A DNA stretch of 5,513 bases. Origin: Methanobacteriota archaeon. GTDB taxonomy: Archaea; Halobacteriota; Methanosarcinia; Methanosarcinales; Methanosarcinaceae. The DNA lies in the NCBI GenBank assembly GCA_030837265.1, contig JAUPKV010000383.1, forward strand, positions 1 through 5,513, in the 5' to 3' direction. Under the pieces are notes generated by a model. That model was not told where the DNA came from, did no database searches, and saw nothing but the letters and a program-made list of their open reading frames with translations. Both the position numbers and the translations under genes were made by a program. Positions 1 to 5,513 of the stretch are shown piece by piece. Every line of letters starts with the position of its first letter. Position 1 is the stretch's first letter.

Positions 1-1
1 G

Positions 2-67
2 AATGTTCATGATAAGTTTCATGGAGAATGGAACTACACATTTAACCCAAAAATTTTAAAAAATTAA
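2..67 (+). CDS. C-terminal end of a transposase (ISAzo13-like), 5' part outside window
   Basis: An open frame enters from the left edge and ends at TAA 65-67, giving 21 residues that include the stretch DKFHGEWNYTFNP. Endings of the form 'F/HGEWNYTI-P' are what I recall from the last residues of ISAzo13-family (Rhodopirellula-type DDE) transposases, which are frequent in Methanosarcina genomes. The catalytic DDE residues would lie upstream of the window, so only the tail can be judged. The stop is followed by AT-rich DNA with a stem-loop (81-117), consistent with a nearby IS right end. Whether the full gene is intact is unknown. The family assignment is from memory of the C-terminal motif and could be wrong; a transposase tail is more secure than the family name. 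Confidence 0.6.
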   Translation, partial: NVHDKFHGEWNYTFNPKILKN

Positions 68-80
68 TTATGTTATTTTG

Positions 81-117
81 CTACGGCTCCTTAATGAAAA
101 TGAAATTAAGACGGTAG
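81..117. repeat. Stem-loop just after the transposase stop, possible IS right end
   Basis: CTTAAT (90-95) pairs with ATTAAG (105-110) around a 9-base loop. An outer CTAC (81-84) pairs with GTAG (114-117) across an unpaired internal loop. It sits 13 bases after the transposase stop, where an IS terminal repeat is expected. The matching left end is outside the window, so the boundary cannot be confirmed. Confidence 0.4.
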
Positions 118-179
118 ACTTACAGACCTCAAGAATGCCAACGAACTAAAAAACAAATTATAATAAGATAACATTGTAT

Positions 180-210
180 TTTAAATAAATCCTCCAAAAT
201 TTATTTTAAA
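180..210. repeat. AT-rich inverted repeat with CCTCCAAA loop
   Basis: TTTAAATAAAT (180-190) is complementary to ATTTATTTTAAA (199-210) apart from one extra T, closing an 8-base loop CCTCCAAA. It lies between convergent transcription units: the transposase on plus and the radical SAM gene on minus. A role as a bidirectional termination structure is possible, but the stem is all A/T and therefore weak as RNA. Confidence 0.4.
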
Positions 211-435
211 TCCTTTGTAATATTTTTCTTAATAATTTTTGATGTTATTGTTTTTCAGTTCTTTTGTTTCAAAGAGAAAAATTTCTTAGCAAGAAGTTAT
301 TGAATCAAAAGAAAATAGTTTTATGAATAAGTAATAAGCTATTAGTTTGATTTAAAATCGAGTTATAACCTTCCCGGAAATACTCAGGTTCCTTCTTTCA
401 AATTTCTTTCTCCTTAATTGGATCCTTTTCCCATC

Positions 436-1515
436 TCATAAAAGCTTATCACTGTTTAGAAACATAGTTTCAACAACCAATCCGTTTTCAAAAGGATATC
501 TTTCTATAATTGATAACCTGGTGTAGGAGGGTTCCAGTTCTTCGAAAATTTCTTCCTTTATTTCTTCAAGTATCCACCATGCTATTTCGATTTTTTCATC
601 TTTTACTTCAAACAATTCCGGTGGGATTTCCATATCCTGCAATATTCCTTCTAAGAGTTTTCGGTCTTGACACTCAATAATTCCGTAGATAAGAGTGCCA
701 TCTTCGGTAATTTCATCGAACTCTCGGGCTGTGTTCTTTGCAATGCGCTGAAGTCTTTTTCTAAGCTGAACCGCATCTTTATAGGTTGAAGAGCAAAAAT
801 GGACTTTTTTACAGGCAGAAAAAGCAAGTTCAGCGTATTTGCAGGAACCTGCAGCAGCGTTGGATATATCCGATTCTAGAAAAAAGCCGTTTTTTCGCAG
901 GGCTTCGGAATTATTATCCGAGAATTCCAGTTCATTCAGGTTAAGAAAGACATCCGTTTCTTCGGCAAAAACCGCAACCTTTTCAGCTCCTTCCAGGGAA
1001 GGTATTTCGATTCCAACTTCAATCCCCAGCTTTTTTGCATTTTGCAAGGTGTTTGCATACGGGCTGTTTTTAAGATTTCCCCAGCTTTCCCCGGGGGGAT
1101 GTAAGCGAATTTCATCCAGGCCTGCGTCGGCAAGTTTTTTAAGTAACTGCATATCAGGAGCCAGGGAAGTGTAAAGATGGATATGGTGTTCTGCCCCGAA
1201 AGTGGATTTAAGCAATCTTAAATAATGCAAGACCCTGTCTATCTTCAGAAGAGGCTCTCCGCCTGTGATGCCCGTTCCGAGGGCGTCCATAAGCTCGGCT
1301 TCCTTGAGCAAATCAGCATCGTTCTCCACAGACTTTTCATTTGCAAAAACAAGGTCTTTTCCGCGCCTTTCGTCTGAAAGCGGACAATAAAAACAGTTTT
1401 TAGGGCAAAGGCCTGTAACGAAAAGTACCATTTTTGCCCCATCCTGGCAAAGCTTGCAGCCTTTTGAGAGGTAACCGCAAAAAGAGCCAGTCTTATCTTT
1501 TGTGAACTTATCCAT
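436..1515 (-). CDS. Radical SAM protein (COG2108-like, related to pyruvate-formate lyase activating enzyme)
   Basis: This is a 359-aa cytosolic iron-sulfur enzyme. The radical SAM signature is C37-x3-C41-x2-C44 (GLCPKNCFYC), which binds the [4Fe-4S] cluster that cleaves S-adenosylmethionine. The SAM-contacting TGGEP follows at 84-88. A second set of cysteines precedes the signature (C13, C20, C23). C225, C235 and C241 follow the core, the last inside an HFCSS...KDAVQLRKRLQR stretch that I associate with archaeal proteins of the COG2108 type. The substrate is unknown, and the name 'PFL-activating-like' reflects the fold, not a proven reaction. The C-terminal part (about 260-359) is acidic and may be a separate small domain. 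The ATG at 1515 is supported by a TATA box about 29 bp upstream; no useful Shine-Dalgarno sequence is visible. The gene appears complete and is not obviously co-transcribed with anything in the window. Confidence 0.93.
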   Translation of the reverse strand: MDKFTKDKTGSFCGYLSKGCKLCQDGAKMVLFVTGLCPKNCFYCPLSDERRGKDLVFANEKSVENDADLLKEAELMDALGTGITGGEPLLKIDRVLHYLRLLKSTFGAEHHIHLYTSLAPDMQLLKKLADAGLDEIRLHPPGESWGNLKNSPYANTLQNAKKLGIEVGIEIPSLEGAEKVAVFAEETDVFLNLNELEFSDNNSEALRKNGFFLESDISNAAAGSCKYAELAFSACKKVHFCSSTYKDAVQLRKRLQRIAKNTAREFDEITEDGTLIYGIIECQDRKLLEGILQDMEIPPELFEVKDEKIEIAWWILEEIKEEIFEELEPSYTRLSIIERYPFENGLVVETMFLNSDKLL

Positions 1516-1537
1516 ACCTGAATTTGCATATTCTTTT

Positions 1538-1550
1538 TTTATATATAAGG
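1538..1550 (-). promoter_or_regulatory. Archaeal TATA box for the radical SAM gene
   Basis: On the minus strand this reads CCTTATATATAAA, a near-consensus archaeal TATA box. Its centre (about 1544) is roughly 29 bp upstream of the ATG at 1515. Archaeal transcription normally starts about 25-27 bp downstream of the box centre, which puts the start at about 1517-1519. The mRNA would then have almost no leader, which fits the lack of a ribosome binding site. Confidence 0.6.
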
Positions 1551-1683
1551 CTTGTCTCCGGACAAGATGTACTAAACACTCATCTGTATTAAATTTTTTT
1601 GAAGTGGTTGGTTTTAACTTTTTTATTTTTTAAAAAATGGAAAAAATACATAGATTATGAGTAAAAACAATTCGTCAGTAAAA
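1551..1683. other. Intergenic DNA between the radical SAM promoter and the inverted-repeat element
   Basis: This stretch is AT-rich and has no supported gene. It includes a perfect 14-base palindrome, ATTTTTTAAAAAAT (1625-1638). AGTAAAA occurs twice (1659-1665 and 1677-1683), the second copy abutting the left inverted repeat. Confidence 0.5.
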
Positions 1684-1720
1684 GGAGTAGAGCAACGTAA
1701 GCTGTCACCAGCCGCAAAGT
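1684..1720 (+). repeat. Left 37-bp inverted repeat
   Basis: The arm starts GGAGTAGAGC and differs from the reverse complement of the right arm at five positions (3, 11, 12, 24 and 31). Its inner end overlaps a small hairpin: GCCGC (1711-1715) pairs with GTGGC (1719-1723), one pair being G-U, around an AAA loop. Confidence 0.75.
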
Positions 1721-2028
1721 GGCGAGCATGGAGAGGACACAAGGGGTTCAGCCAACATTTTAACGAAAATATAGCTTTAATACATGGTACGAACGCTAAT
1801 GCTACTCATCTCTAAAGCCTATTGATCACTTTGTAATGGAATCTAATCATAAATAATTATCATGCGATCATACAGGTCTCTTTAATACATTTGCTAAAGG
1901 AATATTTTTCAAAGAACTTAGATACTATATAATCATTCATTGTTCATAGAGGTCAAACTGAGTGTAATTCTTTCCAGATGAAAAGATGGAACTTACTAAT
2001 TGATCAAATTATGCCCATAGTACCTACT
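1721..2028. other. Interior of the inverted-repeat element, non-coding
   Basis: About 310 AT-rich bases have stops in every frame at short intervals, and I see no recognisable protein remnant. A TATA-like CTATATAAT lies at 1925-1933 (see separate entry). Confidence 0.5.
1925..1933 (+). promoter_or_regulatory. Possible TATA box upstream of the hairpin and small gene
   Basis: CTATATAAT resembles the archaeal TATA consensus. A start about 25 bp downstream (near 1954) would give a transcript that runs through the hairpin at 1997-2088 before reaching the small gene at 2213, a leader of roughly 260 nt. In AT-rich DNA such a match can occur by chance. Confidence 0.3.
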
Positions 2029-2088
2029 ACTTTGGGGCTGGCGACAGCTTACGCAGCTCTACCCCAAAATGTAAATTTTGACCAATTA
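1997..2088 (+). repeat. Large nested hairpin overlapping the right inverted repeat
   Basis: The outer stem pairs 1997-2010 (TAATTGATCAAATT) with 2074-2088 (AATTTTGACCAATTA), with one A-C mismatch and one bulged T. A second stem pairs TTTGGGG (2031-2037) with CCCCAAA (2062-2068). Inside it, GCG (2041-2043) can pair with CGC (2052-2054). The nesting gives an extended structure of about 92 nt. It could be an RNA leader structure, a terminator-like fold, or a structure that arose when the repeat inserted. Confidence 0.5.
2029..2065 (-). repeat. Right 37-bp inverted repeat
   Basis: On the minus strand the arm starts GGGGTAGAGC and matches the left arm at 32 of 37 positions without gaps. It is also embedded in the nested hairpin at 1997-2088. 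Confidence 0.75.
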
Positions 2089-2109
2089 AAAAGTCTCAAA
2101 GCAAAATAA

Positions 2110-2212
2110 TCTCAGGATAAAACAGTTAGAGACCTTGGTAATAAGTGTTTTATTACTGTTTCTATTTCTAATGACTTAACTAATTTGTACTTTATTTTGT
2201 ACTCAAGTGTTT
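2110..2212. other. Upstream region of the small gene
   Basis: This is AT-rich DNA without a clear Shine-Dalgarno sequence. GTTTTATTA (2147-2155) is a weak TATA candidate that would start transcription near 2178, giving a leader of about 35 nt for the gene at 2213. Confidence 0.3.
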
Positions 2213-2491
2213 ATGTCCAAAAGACAAAAGGATGTGACTTTAGTGGAAACTCAGAAAGTAACTAAATTACCGACTCTCGTGGAGCAAAATCCCATATTGA
2301 ATTGGCTCTATGAACATGGATGGGAAAGTCCTGATTGGGGCCAAAGTGCAAGAGGTCAGCTAGTACAAGCTTTGATTGTCCATGACGCTGCTTCAAAAAT
2401 TACCGATCCGGAGGCGCGGAAAGTGATACAGAGCACCACTGCAAAGTTATTTGAAAAAACAACTAAGAAAATAGTAGAAGAATCCTCTTAG
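2213..2491 (+). CDS. Small hypothetical protein upstream of the M4 peptidase
   Basis: This 92-aa protein belongs to no family I recognise. It is hydrophilic and charged, with no signal peptide and no membrane segment, so it is probably cytosolic. An N-terminal basic/polar tail (1-22) precedes a tryptophan-rich patch (26-44, NPILNWLYEHGWESPDWGQ). Residues 46-90 look helical and amphipathic, ending in a lysine/glutamate-rich helix. ATG 2213 is chosen; an in-frame GTG at 2207 would add two residues, and no ribosome binding site decides between them. The frame and composition look protein-like. It lies 91 bp upstream of the peptidase on the same strand, so an operon is plausible, and it could be a partner, inhibitor or chaperone of the peptidase. 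That link rests on position only. Confidence 0.6.
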   Translation: MSKRQKDVTLVETQKVTKLPTLVEQNPILNWLYEHGWESPDWGQSARGQLVQALIVHDAASKITDPEARKVIQSTTAKLFEKTTKKIVEESS

Positions 2492-2569
2492 CTGCTACAT
2501 TACACAGGTTGTACAAGAAAACCTTTGCATAGTTAAAAGATAATTTACAGAAAAATTGATACACTACCC

Positions 2570-2575
2570 AGGAGG
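2570..2575 (+). promoter_or_regulatory. Ribosome binding site of the M4 peptidase
   Basis: AGGAGG is perfectly complementary to the CCUCCU at the 3' end of archaeal 16S rRNA. It lies 7 bases before ATG 2583, an ideal spacing, and fixes that start. The in-frame TTG at 2556 is ruled out because this site would then fall inside the coding region. Confidence 0.85.
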
Positions 2576-2582
2576 GTTATGT

Positions 2583-5456
2583 ATGAATAAAATTGATGAA
2601 ATAATAAAAATACTGCGCAATAAAGATCCGAAAGTATCTTTCATGGTCCATCCGGAACAGGCTGCAATTACCCTGTTACAGGGGAAACTTGCTGCACCCG
2701 TGAAGGTTGAAGCATTGAAAAAAGATCCGTTTGGATTTGCCCGTAAGTTCTTCCAGGAAAAAAAAGGAATCTTGGGAGCAGTCGATGAAAAGGATGATCT
2801 GGTCAATGAACAGGTGACGACAGACCGGCACGGCAGGACCCACGTGACGTTCACCCAGAAGTACGGTGATGCCACGGTCCTGGGTGCAAAGGCTTCGGTC
2901 CACTATGCAGCAGACGGTTCCGCCTACCTCATGATGTCGAACCTCGCATACGGTATCGACCTGCCAAAGAAGCCAAAAATTACTACCGCCGATGCCATGA
3001 AAGGTGTGCAGGAGATTGCTGGGAAAGATGCCAAGGTATTCAATGACATGAAGGCTGAACTTTTTGTCGTTGATGCCAAAATCGTTCACAATGAGGCAGA
3101 AGGGCAGAAGTATTATCTCTGCTGGAATATCCCGGTTCTCCCGTCCGCAGGGAGCCGCATACCACCTTCCCACTTCTTTGTCGATGCTACCAGCGGAAAA
3201 GTACTGTTACACTACCCGGCGATCAAGCGTGGAACGGGGACCGGCTATTACTCTCATGGCGCATCGGTAATCTCCGAGGTGTCGGGGGCGACTCACCGGC
3301 TCCGGGATACCGTGACTTCTTCAGCTTGGGCAGTGGATCCCGGTGACTCGAAGCCGGTGCTTGAAACGTATGACGATGCAAATGCGAACAGTTATACAAA
3401 GCATGACTTTTCCGAAGATTCGAACGATACCTGGGATAACGGGGGGACGCCTCCGGCGCACCGGTATGACGATCAGAGGGCAGAAGTTGATATTCACCGG
3501 TACCTGGGATATGTCCTGAATTATTACTGGCTGACGCACGGGCGTAACAGCCTCAACGGCCATGGAATGACGGTTAAAGCACATGCCCATAACATGTACG
3601 ATCCGGCAAATACGGGCATGCCGGATAATGCGTTCTGGTGGGGCTGGCCTCAGGAGATCTATGTGGGGGACGGTGCCGGAGCACTTCCCGGATTCGATTA
3701 CATGTGCCCCCTTGAAGTGATGGCACACGAGTATACCCATGGTATCAACGATAAGTGCGGCATTCTCCAGACCTATGACGGGGAAATCGGTGCCCTGGAC
3801 GAAGCCCTTGCCGATATTGGGGGTGCACTGATCGCGTCCGATTACCCGGTTGAAGATGCGGCACCGTGGAATGTCGGGGAGCAGTGTGATTTGCATGTCC
3901 CCAAGGTCGGGCGTAACATGGCAGATCCGCACCATGACGGCTATCCGGATCATTACAGCATCCGGTATACCGGTGCAGCTGATTACCATGGTGTTCACAT
4001 CAACTGCACGATAATCACCCATGCCGTCTACCTTATGATCAACGGGGGCACCAATCGCGTTTCAGGAATTACGGTTGCTGGCATCGGGATCACACCAGTC
4101 GAGCAGATGATTTATGAAATCGTGGCCCAGCCCGGCTATCTTACCGCCACTTCCGTGTTCTCCGATTTCCGGACAAAGTTCATTGTCGCCTGCCAGACGC
4201 TCTTCCCGGACAACCTCGATTATCTCGCCACGGTCAAGGGAGCATTCACTGCCGTCGGTATTGGCTCCGACCTTTATATACGTGACACGCTCACCGATCA
4301 GGGCGTGGAACCTGCCACAACCCTCAGTTGCATGAGTCCTGACATTATTGTTCGGCAACTAAAGGCTGATGCATCCACACTTACCCAGATCCAGGATCTG
4401 AATAACGGTTCTCTGGGAGAGAACATCCAGTTTGGCCCCAATGACCACTATGTCTATTTCAGGCTCAAAAACCGGGGATCCGCTGCAGCAAGCGGCACAT
4501 TCCGGCTGTTCATTTCGCCTGTTTCGACATTCCCCACACCGGCAAGCTGGACACAGGTCGGCACGTACAACTTCCCATCCATTGCAGCCGGAGGATCCTG
4601 GGTTCCGGCGACCAACAACGATTGCATTACCATGCCGGGAACCATGATTACTGCCTTGGGGACAGGGCACTTTTGTTTCATCGGCATCATAGAAAATATT
4701 GATGATCCTGCGCCCGACCGTATGCAGATCAATACCGAAGCGGAGTTCCATGACTTCATCCGGAAGAGCAATAACTTTGCCTGGCGAAACTGCGATATCG
4801 CAACGGTTACCCCCAACAGGCTGGGTACATATGATCCAGTTGAAGGCAAGTTCGAGATCCGGGGTTTTGACCCGCGGAAGCAATTCAGAGAACTCGAGGT
4901 AGATAGGCGCGATCTTCCAGCGGGAACGCAAGTTACAGTATGGATTCCGGCGATAAAAGTATTGGGTCTGAAAGCTAGCGAGATCCGAGCACAGAATGGA
5001 TTATATCCGGTAAATAAAATTGGAGATGCTCTTATGGAACTCCCGATTGCCAAAGCGCCCATACTACGTCCGGCAACCCCTGCGCTGGCCGTAGCGGCAA
5101 CTTCTGCACCGGTAATGGTAGCTCCGGAACTGGCTTTGGAAGCACCGGCAATTCAGGCAACTGTACGGCGACTGCCGATCTATGAACTGGTTCAGGAAAC
5201 TCCAGAATTCATGATCCCCAATGAGATTAAAAAGCCACAACTCACCAAGTGGCGGGCATTAACTATTGCTGAGGGCAAGATCATCCGTCTTCACAATCTC
5301 GCCATGAAAAAGGAAGAAAAAATCGATGTCCACTTTGTTGTGAAATTCCCGCCAAACCTAGGTTGGCGCGATGTGACATTGGTATTCCGTGAACGGGAGG
5401 ATTCCGGCGCTCTCGGCCAGATGAACTTTGTGTTCAGAATACGGCCTAGGGGCTAA
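2583..5456 (+). CDS. Thermolysin-family (M4) zinc metallopeptidase, no signal peptide, long C-terminal extension
   Basis: This 957-aa protein has the domain order of an M4 proenzyme. Residues about 50-125 form an FTP-like propeptide (FTQKYGDATVLGAKASVHY near 90). Residues about 135-215 are PepSY-like. The catalytic domain runs from RGTGTGYYSHG (216) to about 560. NAFW (349-352) forms the substrate-binding edge. H382-E383-x2-H386 and E407 bind zinc and carry out catalysis, with D411 behind E407. D467 and H472 (DYHGVHIN) match thermolysin D226 and H231. The HExxH-to-Glu spacing is one residue longer than in thermolysin. Residues 563-735 resemble the CARDB/Ig-like module that follows many M4 peptidases (SPDIIVR 585-591; DHYVYFRLKNRGS from 621; WRNCDIA 734). 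A last beta-rich region (750-957) is interrupted by an Ala/Pro-rich linker (about 826-860). M4 enzymes are normally secreted, but here the N-terminus is charged and has no hydrophobic segment. Activity is likely; the site of action is open. Confidence 0.95.
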   Translation: MNKIDEIIKILRNKDPKVSFMVHPEQAAITLLQGKLAAPVKVEALKKDPFGFARKFFQEKKGILGAVDEKDDLVNEQVTTDRHGRTHVTFTQKYGDATVLGAKASVHYAADGSAYLMMSNLAYGIDLPKKPKITTADAMKGVQEIAGKDAKVFNDMKAELFVVDAKIVHNEAEGQKYYLCWNIPVLPSAGSRIPPSHFFVDATSGKVLLHYPAIKRGTGTGYYSHGASVISEVSGATHRLRDTVTSSAWAVDPGDSKPVLETYDDANANSYTKHDFSEDSNDTWDNGGTPPAHRYDDQRAEVDIHRYLGYVLNYYWLTHGRNSLNGHGMTVKAHAHNMYDPANTGMPDNAFWWGWPQEIYVGDGAGALPGFDYMCPLEVMAHEYTHGINDKCGILQTYDGEIGALDEALADIGGALIASDYPVEDAAPWNVGEQCDLHVPKVGRNMADPHHDGYPDHYSIRYTGAADYHGVHINCTIITHAVYLMINGGTNRVSGITVAGIGITPVEQMIYEIVAQPGYLTATSVFSDFRTKFIVACQTLFPDNLDYLATVKGAFTAVGIGSDLYIRDTLTDQGVEPATTLSCMSPDIIVRQLKADASTLTQIQDLNNGSLGENIQFGPNDHYVYFRLKNRGSAAASGTFRLFISPVSTFPTPASWTQVGTYNFPSIAAGGSWVPATNNDCITMPGTMITALGTGHFCFIGIIENIDDPAPDRMQINTEAEFHDFIRKSNNFAWRNCDIATVTPNRLGTYDPVEGKFEIRGFDPRKQFRELEVDRRDLPAGTQVTVWIPAIKVLGLKASEIRAQNGLYPVNKIGDALMELPIAKAPILRPATPALAVAATSAPVMVAPELALEAPAIQATVRRLPIYELVQETPEFMIPNEIKKPQLTKWRALTIAEGKIIRLHNLAMKKEEKIDVHFVVKFPPNLGWRDVTLVFREREDSGALGQMNFVFRIRPRG

Positions 5457-5513
5457 AGAAAATAGTCAGAATCATATGATCTCTTTGAGAACCCGCCAAT
5501 CGGATAAGGGGGA
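5457..5513. other. Short tail after the peptidase
   Basis: No T-run or strong hairpin terminator is visible. GGATAAGGGGGA at the very end could be the ribosome binding site of a further plus-strand gene, which cannot be judged from this window. Confidence 0.3.

Larger units (their letters stand above)
68..435. other. AT-rich intergenic region without a supported gene
   Basis: About 370 bases lie between the transposase tail and the 3' end of the minus-strand radical SAM gene. All frames are broken by frequent stops. The only structure I see is two stem-loops (81-117 and 180-210) and several T-rich runs. Read on the minus strand, these runs could serve as archaeal termination signals for the radical SAM gene. 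The first 50 bases probably still belong to the insertion sequence. Confidence 0.6.
1684..2065. mobile_element. 382-bp MITE-like or gutted IS bounded by 37-bp imperfect inverted repeats
   Basis: The outer 37 bases on each side are inverted copies of each other with 32 identities and no gaps. The shared core is CGTAAGCTGTC(A/G)CCAGCC. Similarity stops abruptly at both outer edges, as expected of element ends. AAAA directly flanks each side (1680-1683 and 2066-2069), which might be a target duplication but is too simple to prove it. The interior (1721-2028) has no long open frame and I recognise no transposase remnant there. This suggests a non-autonomous element mobilised in trans, or an IS that lost its transposase gene. 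I cannot name the parent IS. Confidence 0.6.

Noticed and set aside
81..117. Possible tRNA or small RNA gene
   Set aside because: There is no cloverleaf, anticodon arm or T-loop consensus; it is a simple stem-loop near an IS end.
839..1174. Plus-strand frame opposite the radical SAM gene
   Set aside because: It is an antisense shadow of a well-supported gene; the translation has low-complexity Ser/Phe/Arg character.
1655..1729. Minus-strand 24-codon frame (MLATLRLVTAYVALLLLLTN...) in the left inverted repeat
   Set aside because: Its similarity to the frame on the right side (TL-L-TAY-AL) follows from the DNA inverted repeat. It is too short and has no supporting signals.
1978..2109. Plus-strand 43-codon frame (MKRWNLLIDQIMPIVPTTLG...) preceded by a TATA-like box
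   Set aside because: It runs straight through the right inverted repeat and the hairpin and lacks a ribosome binding site. Compared with the mirrored frame in the left repeat, all four affected codons change amino acid, which does not look like coding selection.
2505..2525. Hairpin AGGTT/AACCT between the small gene and the peptidase
   Set aside because: A 5-bp stem with a 9-base loop and no T-run is too weak to call a terminator or attenuator.
2556..2582. TTG start nine codons upstream for the peptidase
   Set aside because: The AGGAGG ribosome binding site lies within this stretch and is ideally placed for ATG 2583.
3321..4022. Long minus-strand open frame opposite the peptidase (233 codons), with similar ones at 4359-4931 and 4454-5062
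   Set aside because: These are shadows of a GC-rich gene. The plus frame has clear M4 motifs, and the minus translations resemble no family and have no start signals.
5476..5513. ATG-initiated frame running off the right edge
   Set aside because: Only 12 codons are visible, with no ribosome binding site in front of it.
1..5513. CRISPR array
   Set aside because: No regularly spaced direct repeats were seen on either strand.

Overview
The window looks like chromosomal DNA of a methanogenic archaeon, most likely Methanosarcina or a close relative. The evidence is AT-rich intergenic DNA with archaeal-type TATA boxes, a radical SAM protein of a type common in methanogens, a perfect AGGAGG ribosome binding site, and mobile-element debris between genes. 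The genus is an inference from style and cannot be proven from this stretch alone.

Layout, left to right. (1) Positions 2-67 hold the last 21 codons of a transposase that enters from outside the window; its ending resembles the ISAzo13 (Rhodopirellula-type) transposases. (2) Positions 68-435 are AT-rich and non-coding, with two stem-loops, one of which may belong to the IS right end. (3) Positions 436-1515, minus strand, hold a complete radical SAM gene whose TATA box lies so close to the start codon that the mRNA is probably leaderless or nearly so. (4) Positions 1516-2212 contain no convincing gene. They carry a 382-bp unit bounded by a 37-bp imperfect inverted repeat (32 of 37 positions identical), which looks like a MITE or a gutted IS. 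Its right end lies inside a large nested hairpin. (5) Positions 2213-2491 hold a small hydrophilic protein of unknown function (92 aa). (6) Positions 2583-5456 hold a 957-aa thermolysin-family (M4) zinc metallopeptidase with all catalytic residues, a propeptide and long C-terminal beta-rich extensions, but no signal peptide.

The small gene and the peptidase are on the same strand, 91 bp apart, and may be co-transcribed. The peptidase core is much richer in G+C than its own 5' end and the surrounding DNA, so horizontal acquisition or module shuffling is likely. The radical SAM gene is on the opposite strand and shows no functional link to the peptidase. The most interesting items are the signal-less M4 peptidase with its small upstream neighbour, and the inverted-repeat/hairpin element just upstream of the pair.
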